Assembly (NCBI RefSeq): GCF_002952775.1
Contig: NZ_CP025066.1
Span: 2,418,001 to 2,482,000 of the forward strand
Direction: 5' to 3'
DNA length: 64,000 nucleotides
Source: Halalkaliarchaeum desulfuricum
Lineage (GTDB): Archaea > Halobacteriota > Halobacteria > Halobacteriales > Haloferacaceae
The position numbers and the translations under genes were made by a program. Shown piece after piece: positions 53,458 through 62,170 of this stretch (positions are counted from its first letter, which is position 1; the number at the start of each line of letters is the position of its first letter). The notes beneath the pieces are model-generated. The model worked only from the letters and a program-made list of their open reading frames with translations. It searched no databases and was not told where the DNA came from.

Positions 53458-54435
53458 ATGGCCATATTACGCGAGTACGTGTCTGAATCAACAAAGTCTG
53501 GATATTATATTCGTGGGTTCGATTCTGGTACAAATACAACACTGCAAGTTGGCCGCTTAGCGAGGCAAATTATGGACTGGATCGGCGTCTCTCCTGGTGA
53601 CAGAGTGCCAGATGATCTCCTCTGGAGATTTTATGATTTGGAGCTTGTATACACAAAAACTAAAAAAAGAGACATCTCGGAGCCGGAGTTTGGGTCGACA
53701 TTCGTCAGTTCTGAAGGATCTGGTGGTTTAACAGAGACTCAAAGGGTTCGACTGCGTCAATTCATAGATGATTACGATAGCTCAAGGGCACGGACCGTGC
53801 AACAGTTAGAAAATCTCGTTGAAGGGGTTGACTACGAGGAACATGATAGTGGCTCTGTTCATTTTGGAGATCAAAATCCTTTATCAGAAATTGCTAAAAG
53901 AACCCATGCTCGTGAACTGCAAATGGAGGAAGCAAAAGAAGTCTTGGAAGAGTATAACGACAATAATATAGACCGAGAAGAACTCAAAGATCTACCTGAT
54001 GTTGTCTTGTCGTCTATACCAAAATTCACTGATGGTTATTTTCAGCTAACTCAACTGAGCCTCTCTGATTCGATTCCTGTATATACGTTTGAAGATGATG
54101 AGATGTGGACAGGTGGGGAGATGGTCTCTACTTTATGGACACTAACTGATGAGCGTAGAACACCAACCTCTCCGGACTTTGAGGCGGAGTTTAATGTAGA
54201 TGGAAATGCATCAGAAGCGAGTGGAATAGCTAAAGTTACTATTGAAAATGAAACCATGGTCCCGTTCGAAATAGATACCAATTGGGAAGATGAAACCGAC
54301 GATTATCAGAATAACCCATGGGTGGATTCACGTCGTGAAGGATTTTATAAACATATCTGTGATTGTCTAATTCGTCAATTTCGGGTACTTCCAGAGTATG
54401 ATTATACTGGGCCTGGGCTGTTCTTCGAACCGTAG
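53458..54435 (+). CDS. AT-rich protein of unknown function in the defence island
   Basis: The 325-residue protein is encoded in strikingly AT-rich codons compared with its neighbours. I recognise no domain. It begins MAILREYVSESTKSGYYIRGFDSGTNTTLQVGR, has an acidic helical middle (RELQMEEAKEVLEEYNDNNIDREELKDLP), a beta-rich C-terminal part, and two cysteines near the end (HICDCLIRQF). The leaderless start fits a TATA box 25 bases upstream. The location between a broken nuclease gene and a type I restriction operon suggests a defence or element-borne role, but that is inference. Confidence 0.65.
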   Translation: MAILREYVSESTKSGYYIRGFDSGTNTTLQVGRLARQIMDWIGVSPGDRVPDDLLWRFYDLELVYTKTKKRDISEPEFGSTFVSSEGSGGLTETQRVRLRQFIDDYDSSRARTVQQLENLVEGVDYEEHDSGSVHFGDQNPLSEIAKRTHARELQMEEAKEVLEEYNDNNIDREELKDLPDVVLSSIPKFTDGYFQLTQLSLSDSIPVYTFEDDEMWTGGEMVSTLWTLTDERRTPTSPDFEAEFNVDGNASEASGIAKVTIENETMVPFEIDTNWEDETDDYQNNPWVDSRREGFYKHICDCLIRQFRVLPEYDYTGPGLFFEP

Positions 54436-54570
54436 TTCGATTAGTAGTTAGGATTTCGAAAATAACCTCCGATAAAACCCCTGTAATTAAAATCTAATGC
54501 AGCTGTTATCATGGATCCGCGCAGTGTCGGAATCATCGCTCTTTCGTCGGAATTTGCGTCTGACAAGTAC

Positions 54571-55314
54571 TCAGATGGTCAGAGAGTTCCCGTTCACCCG
54601 GAGCCATTCGCGGCGATCCTCGTAGTCCGGGATGAGAGCACCAACCGTGTTCCAGAACGCTCCAGAGTGCTCATTATGTACTGTATGGGCCAATTCATGA
54701 GCGATGACGTAATCTTGGATTCGAACTGGTGCCCGGATCAACCGCCAATTGAGACGAACGGTTCCGTCGTCGTACTCACCCCACCGACCGTCGATTTCTC
54801 CGACCCATACCGGCACGTCGTCAAGTCCCAACCGCGAGTCAAAACGCGACACCCGAGCCGGGAGCTCTTCCTCTGCACGCTGAATAAACCAGTCGACGAC
54901 TGCTTGGTGCTTTCGACGAACGCTCACGTCGTCCACGTCTCCGTCGAACCGGTGAACCTGGAGGGTGAACGTCTGCTCGTCAAACGATAATTTCGGTTCG
55001 GGGACGTCCGCCTCAACCACCTCCAGCGGATACTGTCGGCCCCGGTACTGAAGCTTCTCCCCGCTCATGTACTCCTTCGGGTACGGTGGTCCTTCTTGCT
55101 CTTTGAGCCCGTAGAGCTTCTCAAGGAGCCACTCCTGGCGAGACTCAAGTACCTCCTCCACCTCGGCCACCGTCGCAGTCATCGGGGCCTTGACAGTCAG
55201 CTCCAACGACGCATCGATCGACAGCCCCATAGTCTCCCGATCTTCGGACCAATCGATGGAGTATGGGACGACCGTCTGGCCGATATGATGTCGGCGCTGT
55301 AGGCGTTCACTCAT
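54571..55314 (-). CDS. YgjP-like (DUF45) zinc metallopeptidase
   Basis: The 247-residue protein has the zinc-binding motif HELAH at 206-210, extended as HELAHTVHNEHSGAFW with the third ligand in the following helix. The domain beginning VWVGEIDGRWGEYDDGTVRLNWRLI precedes it. These are the marks of the YgjP/DUF45 family, which often sits at the end of type I restriction operons. Its ATG overlaps the hsdR stop by four bases, so it is the fourth gene of the operon. Its role in restriction is not established. Confidence 0.87.
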   Translation of the reverse strand: MSERLQRRHHIGQTVVPYSIDWSEDRETMGLSIDASLELTVKAPMTATVAEVEEVLESRQEWLLEKLYGLKEQEGPPYPKEYMSGEKLQYRGRQYPLEVVEADVPEPKLSFDEQTFTLQVHRFDGDVDDVSVRRKHQAVVDWFIQRAEEELPARVSRFDSRLGLDDVPVWVGEIDGRWGEYDDGTVRLNWRLIRAPVRIQDYVIAHELAHTVHNEHSGAFWNTVGALIPDYEDRREWLRVNGNSLTI

Positions 55315-58271
55315 TGGTAGTGATTCCGGGCAAGTTCGATAACGCGGTTGGTTAGCTCTTTGCGCTCATCAGCCGAGATGTCGATCTCGGACCGATACAA
55401 GTCACCCGTCACTTCTTTCCGCATCCGGTTCTGCAGCTGCGTCTTCTCCTTCCATTCCACCTTCGTCACGAACCCCTCAACGGTTCCAACCAAATCAGCG
55501 GTGAGCTCAATGAGCTCTTCCTCGCCAGCATCGTGCTCACTCAGTACATCTTCAACGGCGTGGTAGAACGAGAGATCGGTCTCGTCACGGAGCCCTTTGT
55601 TCCGTGCCTGCTTGTCGCGGGAGCGAATCTCGTCCATTAGTTCTCGAAGCTCCTCGATAGTCTCGCGCTCGTCGTATCGCCCTTCCCGGTACTTTTCGAT
55701 GAGTTCTTCGAGCCGGTCTCTGAGAGAGCCGTACTGTACCGGGTCCTCGTCGAACCGAACGTTGATCTCGTGCTTGATGGCATTTTGCATCTCACTCGCC
55801 CGAGCTTCGTCGCTTTCTAAGCCTTCAAGTTTCGCGTCGTACTCGACCTCATCCATGATCGAGACTGGCTCGTCATTCAGGACCTCGATGCCCCGCGACG
55901 TGATGTGATCCTGGATCAACTTGCGGACCTTTGCCCCAGCCCCTTCGAGGTTCATCGTCTCATCGCGGTACCGTTCCTTCGACTTCCCGTAGATCGTGCT
56001 GAGTCGCTCAAGATCCTCCAGATAGGGGTTCGCCATCGGATCCGGAAGGACGACGTCCATTAGCTTCGAGAAACGTTTGAACGCGTTCTTGAACTCGATC
56101 CGACGGTCGTCCGGTTCGAGCGACTGGACACACTGCTCGACCTCGTCGAGATCATCGAAGAACGAGATCGCCTTGCTGTGAGCCGCCTCAAGATCGGGCT
56201 GTTTGTCCTCGACCGGCACCATCGCCCGATCGACATCCTTTGAGCTGAACATCGCGAGCGCCTCCTTCAGCTCGTCGGAGACGCCGTAGTAGTCGATAAT
56301 GAGCCCGTGGGTTTTCTCCTCGAAAGGCCGGTTTACGCGAGCGATCGCCTGCAACAGGCTGTGCTCTCGGAGTGGCTTGTCGAGATACATCACTTGGGCC
56401 ACAGGTGCGTCGAAGCCCGTCAGAAGCATATCGCAGACGATGAGCAGATCAACCTCGCCGTTCGGGTCGACGAACGACTCCTTGTATTGGCTCTTTTCGG
56501 AATCGCTCGGCGTCCACTTCTTGATGTGCTCTGGATCGTTGTGGCCCTCGGAGACGATGACACGCGACTCAGGGCCGTTCAGGTTGTCGAGAGTCTCCTT
56601 ATACCGGATCGCCGCCTCCTTGCTGGTGGTAACGACCATCCCCTTGAACGGCTCAGGCACGTCGTTCTCGAAGTGCTCGATGATGTCCAGTGCGACCCGA
56701 TCGATTCTGGGCTGGGCCTCGGCGAGGTCCTGCGTGCGAGCATACCGCTTCTGGATCTCCGCCTTCTCCTCGTCCGTCTTGTCCGAGAAGATCCGGTCGA
56801 ACAGGCGGTCGAGCGTCTCACCTTCGAGGTGGATGTCCGCAAGACGGCCCTGATACAGAATCTCGACCGTCGTCCCGTCTGCGAGCGACTGGTCGATAGT
56901 GTACGTGTCGATGTAGTTCCCGAACGTCCGGCGGGTGTTCCGCTCGTCCTTCTCGATGGGAGTGCCGGTAAACCCGACGTAGAAGGCGTTCGGAATCGCC
57001 GTCCGCATGTTGTTCGCAAGTTCCTTATCCTGCGTCCGATGGGCTTCGTCAGCCATCACGTAGATGTTCTCGTTGCGAGAGAGCACCGGGAAGTCTTCCT
57101 CGTCGTCTGTCGTCTGGAACTTGTGGATTAACGTCGTAATCGTCTCACCCGCATCGTACGAGAGTCGGTCGCGGAGGTCATCGATGCTCTCGGCCTTCTT
57201 TGGGTTCGGGAAGCCACAGCGTTCGAACGTCGCGTGTATCTGGTCGTTCAGCGCCCGGCGGTCCGTGACCAACAGGAGCGTGGGATCATCTTGGAGTCGG
57301 CGTAGCTTCAGCGCGAGGAACAGCATCGTGAGCGACTTTCCCGACCCCTGAGTGTGCCAGACGACGCCCCCGTTGGCCTCGCGCTGTCCACGCTTGTCGA
57401 TCCGTTCAAGCGCCTTCCGGACCGCACGATACTGCTGGTAGCGGGCGACCATCTTGGTCGCGCCACTCTGCTTGTTCTCGAACACCGTGAAGTGCCGCAA
57501 CTGGTCGAGCATGCGCTCGGGCTCGAAGAGCGCGTACAGCATCCGGTACTGATCCGGGAGGTAGCCGTCGAGATCGAACAGGTCAATCAGCTCGTCGTCC
57601 TCAAGCGGGTAGGCCTCCCGCCAGGGCTTATACTGGTCCTTCGGCGTTCCATAGGTGCCCATGACCGCGCCCTCCATCCACGCTGCGACCGAGAACTGGT
57701 TGTACCGGAACAGTTCCTCGGCTCCCTCTGAGTCACCGTCACGTTCGTTCTGGTAGCGAGTGAGTTGGTCGAGCGCCTCCGAGCGCGGTTCCGGGATCTG
57801 CGGACTTTTACACTCGACGACGGCGAGCGGGACGCCGTTGACGAACAGCACGATGTCGGGCTTAATGACCTCAACTGGCCCCGCAACGCGGAACTGATTG
57901 AGTGCGAAGAAGTCGTTATTCTCGGGGTTCTCGAAGTCGATATACTGGACTGTCTGGTGTTGCTTCCCGTGACCGCAATCCTGCTCAACAGAGGTATGTT
58001 GGACGAGTTTCTCGTGGATCTGTTCGTTCTCGTCCATCGTGCTCGTCCCTGCTACCTGCTGGATTTCGTTGACAACCTTGTTCAGGTTGTTCTCGTTGAG
58101 CCAGGGGTTCAGGCGCTTGACAGCGTTGCGTAGTCGCGGTTCGAGCACGGCCGAGGACTCGCTTTCCCGTGGATCATTCCAAGTGGTCTGTTCCTGATCA
58201 ACAATCTTCCATCCGAGTTCTTCCAGTGCTGTTAGCGCGGGAAGCTCTGATTCCAGATACTCATTACTCAT
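55311..58271 (-). CDS. hsdR: Type I restriction endonuclease subunit R
   Basis: The 986-residue protein contains an N-terminal nuclease domain (about residues 1-220, with DIVLFVNGVPLAVVECKSP carrying the D and ExK metal residues). The superfamily 2 translocase follows, with Walker A VVWHTQGSGKSLTML near residue 305, the DEAH box in YVMADEAHRTQD and QAIARVNRP as motif VI. A long helical C-terminus binds the methylase core. All elements look intact. It overlaps hsdS by eight bases. Confidence 0.95.
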   Translation of the reverse strand: MSNEYLESELPALTALEELGWKIVDQEQTTWNDPRESESSAVLEPRLRNAVKRLNPWLNENNLNKVVNEIQQVAGTSTMDENEQIHEKLVQHTSVEQDCGHGKQHQTVQYIDFENPENNDFFALNQFRVAGPVEVIKPDIVLFVNGVPLAVVECKSPQIPEPRSEALDQLTRYQNERDGDSEGAEELFRYNQFSVAAWMEGAVMGTYGTPKDQYKPWREAYPLEDDELIDLFDLDGYLPDQYRMLYALFEPERMLDQLRHFTVFENKQSGATKMVARYQQYRAVRKALERIDKRGQREANGGVVWHTQGSGKSLTMLFLALKLRRLQDDPTLLLVTDRRALNDQIHATFERCGFPNPKKAESIDDLRDRLSYDAGETITTLIHKFQTTDDEEDFPVLSRNENIYVMADEAHRTQDKELANNMRTAIPNAFYVGFTGTPIEKDERNTRRTFGNYIDTYTIDQSLADGTTVEILYQGRLADIHLEGETLDRLFDRIFSDKTDEEKAEIQKRYARTQDLAEAQPRIDRVALDIIEHFENDVPEPFKGMVVTTSKEAAIRYKETLDNLNGPESRVIVSEGHNDPEHIKKWTPSDSEKSQYKESFVDPNGEVDLLIVCDMLLTGFDAPVAQVMYLDKPLREHSLLQAIARVNRPFEEKTHGLIIDYYGVSDELKEALAMFSSKDVDRAMVPVEDKQPDLEAAHSKAISFFDDLDEVEQCVQSLEPDDRRIEFKNAFKRFSKLMDVVLPDPMANPYLEDLERLSTIYGKSKERYRDETMNLEGAGAKVRKLIQDHITSRGIEVLNDEPVSIMDEVEYDAKLEGLESDEARASEMQNAIKHEINVRFDEDPVQYGSLRDRLEELIEKYREGRYDERETIEELRELMDEIRSRDKQARNKGLRDETDLSFYHAVEDVLSEHDAGEEELIELTADLVGTVEGFVTKVEWKEKTQLQNRMRKEVTGDLYRSEIDISADERKELTNRVIELARNHYQ

Positions 58272-59556
58272 AATCTGTGCTTACGCGCTCTTCACCAGTG
58301 AGATAGCGCTGTATAAGCGTTTGGCGGACATCCTTGCGGATGCGAATTGTGTCTTCTCCAACTTCCGAAAGTTGTTTACAAATATTCAACACGCTTGTTA
58401 TTTGTTCTTGCTCTTCAATAGGCGGAACAGGAACGACTATCGATTCGATGATTCCATTATTTAAATTGGCTCTTGTACCCCCATGAGTCATCGACACAAT
58501 TTGAAACTGAGCTATACCTGAATTTGATATAAATGCTGACAGATATTCGGGGAGACAAGAGCTACTATCAACACGGACGCGAATGAGATTAGAGTCAAGT
58601 ATCCCCTTCTTAGCATGCTGCGGGAAGATGTCAGCCTCGCCGACTGTTCCGGCTCTGGTGATTAGTATATCTCCCGGCTTGATTTCGGCCGTCTTCAATT
58701 CCTCAAATTTCTCTTCAGTTATCTGTTCTGATCCAAATGAATAATCCCTTTTTATCACATTCTCTTGTGTGTAAATTCGGGGGCCGGTATTACTCCTGTC
58801 CTCTTTCTTTACTCTACTCCCTGGGGGCCCTCCCCGGATTGGTCGATTCACTGATGAGTCAAGTACTTCCTGAACCTCTTTTAATTCCCAATGTTTTGGG
58901 ATATGTATTTCCCGTGGCCCGACTTGGACCTCGATTAGCTCATTATTCCCCACTCCGGTCGTGAACACTGTTTGAGCTAAGCCATCCTTAGCCCGAGATA
59001 ATTCCTCGATTATCTCTTCTTCAACGTGTATTAAATCCGATACTGAATTCAGTGTTGAAACAATGGCCTCTTGTTCTTCTTTCGTCGGTAGAGGGACTGA
59101 CAAATCAGCGATATCTTTCCATCGAGTTCTGGGTAAGTTTGTCCCTTCCATGGTCGATATAGCTCGCTTCAGGAAGAATTCCGTATGTAGTAGGTACGAA
59201 AGGTACTCTTCGGATGACGCATCGGAAGCGTACATAGGGATTATATCTGAAGAGCAAATCCCATCGAATTTGACAATAGCTGCTTTTTCTAAGTCTGGAG
59301 CTAATTTTCCGAAGAGAACGTCGCCTGAGCGGAAGACGCGATTGCTACTACGTTCATCGGCTTTATTTATAAACGAGACACTCTTCGGCTCCCTTTTTTC
59401 AATATTTTCCAATCCAACGTACCGATTATTTTCTACATCTACGCTGTTGGTAGTCTCACTACGACGATGGAAGATATCGCCGAACCGCTTTACCGTCCAT
59501 GAGGACGGGATCTGATACTCTTTTCCTTCGATTTTAACGGCTTTCGTTTCACTCAT
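58264..59556 (-). CDS. hsdS: Type I restriction-modification specificity subunit S
   Basis: The 430-residue protein has two target-recognition domains separated by conserved helices. The first half ends with PTKEEQEAIVSTLNSVSDLIHVEEEII and the second with PPIEEQEQITSVLNICKQLSEVGED, the spacer helices of HsdS. Each domain would read one half of a bipartite site. The codons are much more AT-rich than those of hsdR. The gene overlaps hsdR and hsdM by eight bases each. Confidence 0.94.
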   Translation of the reverse strand: MSETKAVKIEGKEYQIPSSWTVKRFGDIFHRRSETTNSVDVENNRYVGLENIEKREPKSVSFINKADERSSNRVFRSGDVLFGKLAPDLEKAAIVKFDGICSSDIIPMYASDASSEEYLSYLLHTEFFLKRAISTMEGTNLPRTRWKDIADLSVPLPTKEEQEAIVSTLNSVSDLIHVEEEIIEELSRAKDGLAQTVFTTGVGNNELIEVQVGPREIHIPKHWELKEVQEVLDSSVNRPIRGGPPGSRVKKEDRSNTGPRIYTQENVIKRDYSFGSEQITEEKFEELKTAEIKPGDILITRAGTVGEADIFPQHAKKGILDSNLIRVRVDSSSCLPEYLSAFISNSGIAQFQIVSMTHGGTRANLNNGIIESIVVPVPPIEEQEQITSVLNICKQLSEVGEDTIRIRKDVRQTLIQRYLTGEERVSTDYE

Positions 59557-61120
59557 GGTGATTAGTATTCATGCTTGAGACAGCGTCCTGAAAGCTGGTC
59601 AGTAGCTCCTGACGCTTTTTTTCCAACTGGGAGAGATTGTTCATAGACTCCTCAATGTCAACCGGCTCAATGGGGTCTACCGTATCAACATAACGGGGAA
59701 CGCTAAGATTCCAGTCGTTCTGCTGAATTTCCTCAAGAGAAACAATTCGGGAGTGGTGCGGCTCTTCTCTGGCCGACAGATATGTTTCAGCGATATGACT
59801 GACTCCCTCGTCGGTCAGAGTGTTTTGTTTTGAACCCTCTGTGTAGATCTGTACACCAGATTCCCGAAGGTATTCGTCTTCAGCATAAATAAATTGGATT
59901 GAGTCCTTGAGTTTCTCAGGCTTGTCTTTATTTATTATCAGGATGCAGCCCGGTGAGTTCGTATTATAAAATAACTTTTCAGGTAAAGCGATCACAGCCT
60001 CAACCAAATCGTCCTTGATCATCGATTCTCGGAGATTCCCCTCAGATCGAGACCTAAACAAGACACCGTTATCCATCACAACCCCCATCTTTCCGGTCTC
60101 ATTAAGCGACGCAAGCATAAGCTGAATCCACGCCCAGTCGCCACGGTTTGACGGTGGGAGCCCGTACGGGAAGCGGTTGTACGGCTCGTTGTCCTCTACC
60201 CAATCCTTGTTCCACTCCTTCTGGTTCCACATCGGGTTCGCGATGACCCGATCGAATACCTCCAGTTCGTCGTGCTTGGTGACGCGCTTGGGGTCGGTGA
60301 TGGTATCGCCCTTTTCGATCTTGGCGTCGTAGAGCTCGTGGAGCAGGACGTTCATCTGGCCGATAGCCCACGTGTTCAGGTTCTTCTCCTGACCGTACAG
60401 CGAGATGTCCGTCATGTCGCCGCCTTGCTCACGGATGTGCTCGGCGGAGTAGATGAGCATCCCACCGGAGCCACAGCAGGGGTCATAGACGCGGTGGCCC
60501 GGCTGCGGATTCACGCACTTGACGATGAGGCGGACGACCTCCCGCGGTGTGTAGAACTCGCCGCCTTTCTTCCCGGCGTCGTCGGCAAATTCGCGGATGA
60601 GATACTCGTATGCCCGTCCGAAGATGTCGGGGTCTTCGAGGTCCTCGTTCCGGTACCGGTGCTTCGAGAAGTGTGAGACAAGATCGGAGAGTAATGAGTC
60701 GGGTAACCGCTCCTTGTCGTTGAAGTCGACCGTGGTAAGCACGCGGTCGGCGATGGGGTCGTTCTCGTCTTCGATCGCTGCAAGCGCCTTGTTCAGCGCC
60801 GCGCCGACGTCTGTCTCCTGGGCCTTGATGTGATCCCACCGAGCCCGCTCGGGTATCCAGAACTCCTCGTGGAGGTCACGGTCGTCTCTTGCGGTCTCGA
60901 TCGGGATGCCGAGTTCTTCGGCGACCTCCTCTGTCTCCTCCTCGAAGCGATCGTTGGCCCGCTTGAGGAACAGCAACCCGAAGATGTAGTTCTTGTAGTC
61001 TGCTGAATCGATGCTTCCACGGAGTTTGTCCGCGGCCGCCCACAGATGTTTTTCGAGGGTAGGAAGTGTAAGTAAATCTGGTTCGGTACCAGGTAGCGTT
61101 GCCTGGTCGTTTTCAGCCAT
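59549..61120 (-). CDS. hsdM: Type I restriction-modification methyltransferase subunit M
   Basis: The 523-residue N6-adenine methyltransferase has the SAM motif YDPCCGSGGMLIYSAEHI near residue 212. The catalytic motif IV is N295-P-M-W298, a variant of NPPF/Y. A helical N-terminal domain (HLWAAADKLRGSIDSADYKNYIFGLLFLKRAND) comes first, and a C-terminal helical tail interacts with HsdS. The 5' two thirds are GC-rich, while the part encoding the last ~190 residues is AT-rich like hsdS. A TATA-like CTATTATTAGG about 25 bases before the ATG suggests it starts the operon. Confidence 0.95.
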   Translation of the reverse strand: MAENDQATLPGTEPDLLTLPTLEKHLWAAADKLRGSIDSADYKNYIFGLLFLKRANDRFEEETEEVAEELGIPIETARDDRDLHEEFWIPERARWDHIKAQETDVGAALNKALAAIEDENDPIADRVLTTVDFNDKERLPDSLLSDLVSHFSKHRYRNEDLEDPDIFGRAYEYLIREFADDAGKKGGEFYTPREVVRLIVKCVNPQPGHRVYDPCCGSGGMLIYSAEHIREQGGDMTDISLYGQEKNLNTWAIGQMNVLLHELYDAKIEKGDTITDPKRVTKHDELEVFDRVIANPMWNQKEWNKDWVEDNEPYNRFPYGLPPSNRGDWAWIQLMLASLNETGKMGVVMDNGVLFRSRSEGNLRESMIKDDLVEAVIALPEKLFYNTNSPGCILIINKDKPEKLKDSIQFIYAEDEYLRESGVQIYTEGSKQNTLTDEGVSHIAETYLSAREEPHHSRIVSLEEIQQNDWNLSVPRYVDTVDPIEPVDIEESMNNLSQLEKKRQELLTSFQDAVSSMNTNHHE

Positions 61121-61140
61121 AACTCAAGGATTACATCCGC

Positions 61141-61152
61141 ACCTAATAATAG
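61141..61152 (-). promoter_or_regulatory. TATA box of the hsdM-hsdS-hsdR-YgjP operon
   Basis: On the minus strand GCTATTATTAGG lies 21-32 bases before the hsdM ATG at 61120, consistent with a leaderless transcript. Confidence 0.5.
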
Positions 61153-61213
61153 CAGCGTCACAAGAGTTGAGCACGCGCAGCAGTCGGAGACTTTTCCCGA
61201 GGTCAATCTGTAA

Positions 61214-61762
61214 TCACAAGACAGCCCGGATCCGGGAAGCCATGGTTTCGATCGCCTCTGAGACAGCCTGACGGTCTGTAAGCCCGGTGCACAGGAGCTT
61301 GCCGCTGGAAAAGACGAGCATGACGTACTCGGAATCGCGATACATCAGAGCGGGGAACTGTTCTGGTTCGTACTCTGTCCGTTCCATGCCGAGTTCAATC
61401 GTCAGCGCCTCCAGCGAGATGTTAGAGCCAAGATCGGCTGTCGCTACGATGTTGCTTACTTCGACCGCAGGCTCATATTCGAACCCCAGCAAGTCACGCA
61501 TCACTCCGTTTACTTGTTCGACAACCGTCTCGAAGTGCTCAACGGACTCACAGCCAGCAATCGAACATCGTCCACTTCGGTAGAACGCCACGTAGGTATC
61601 GTCTGGTGCGAATCGAGTCTGGAGCCAGTGGTTCTCCGCCGGTTCGTACGTGACGCTCGTGGTCTCCTCGCGGTCTTCGAACGTCTCCGCCAGTGCCGCC
61701 ATATCCAGCTCTTGTTGGTAGGTAATCATCCCGACGACGTTGGCGACCTCAAGCTCCGTCAC
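61214..61762 (-). CDS. tbp: Divergent TATA-box-binding protein (TBP)
   Basis: The 182-residue protein has the two imperfect repeats of TBP. ANVVGMITYQQELDMAALAETF and LQTRFAPDDTYVAFYRSGRCSIAGCESVE make up the first, and SNIVATADLGSNISLEALTIELG and PALMYRDSEYVMLVFSSGKLLCTGLTDRQ the second. It is shorter than typical haloarchaeal TBPs and departs from them at many positions, so it is an accessory TBP. It starts at a GTG (61762), with ATTTATCA about 25-32 bases upstream, and lies 93 bases before hsdM on the same strand. Confidence 0.9.
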   Translation of the reverse strand: MTELEVANVVGMITYQQELDMAALAETFEDREETTSVTYEPAENHWLQTRFAPDDTYVAFYRSGRCSIAGCESVEHFETVVEQVNGVMRDLLGFEYEPAVEVSNIVATADLGSNISLEALTIELGMERTEYEPEQFPALMYRDSEYVMLVFSSGKLLCTGLTDRQAVSEAIETMASRIRAVL

Positions 61763-62170
61763 TGCTCACAACCAGATGAGGACAGGTGATAAATCCGTTC
61801 TATTGATCGGCACCTATCAGACGTTTTGTCGAATCGTTGCCCGACAGGTTCGCTACCGAGGCCGACGGATCTGTTGGCATGGTGTCGACAGAATCAAAAT
61901 CCGGTTCCGGGCCTCGTGGGTGTAGGAGCATGCACATACATATGGGGGCACACATACATACACATCCGATATTGGAAAGGCGGTTACGGCCAACCGCTGG
62001 CCGGCACACGGCCTCTGATCCGACTGACGCGGTTGCCCTAACGCCGAACAGCCCGACCGTGCGCGAACCCACCTGGAGCGCACCGTGGCGACGTAACGCC
62101 GCTCGATGCCTTTCTACGCCGTCCATACGCCCAACCAACCACCCCGACCGTTGGAACAGGCCGTCGTCGC
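61763..62170. other. 408-base gap with an alternating purine-pyrimidine stretch
   Basis: The region holds the tbp promoter and, at about 61928-61970, a GCACATACATATGGGGGCAC-type stretch rich in CA/TA steps. It contains several short overlapping frames but none with protein-like composition. It may contain the boundary between two insertions. I see nothing firmer. Confidence 0.35.
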
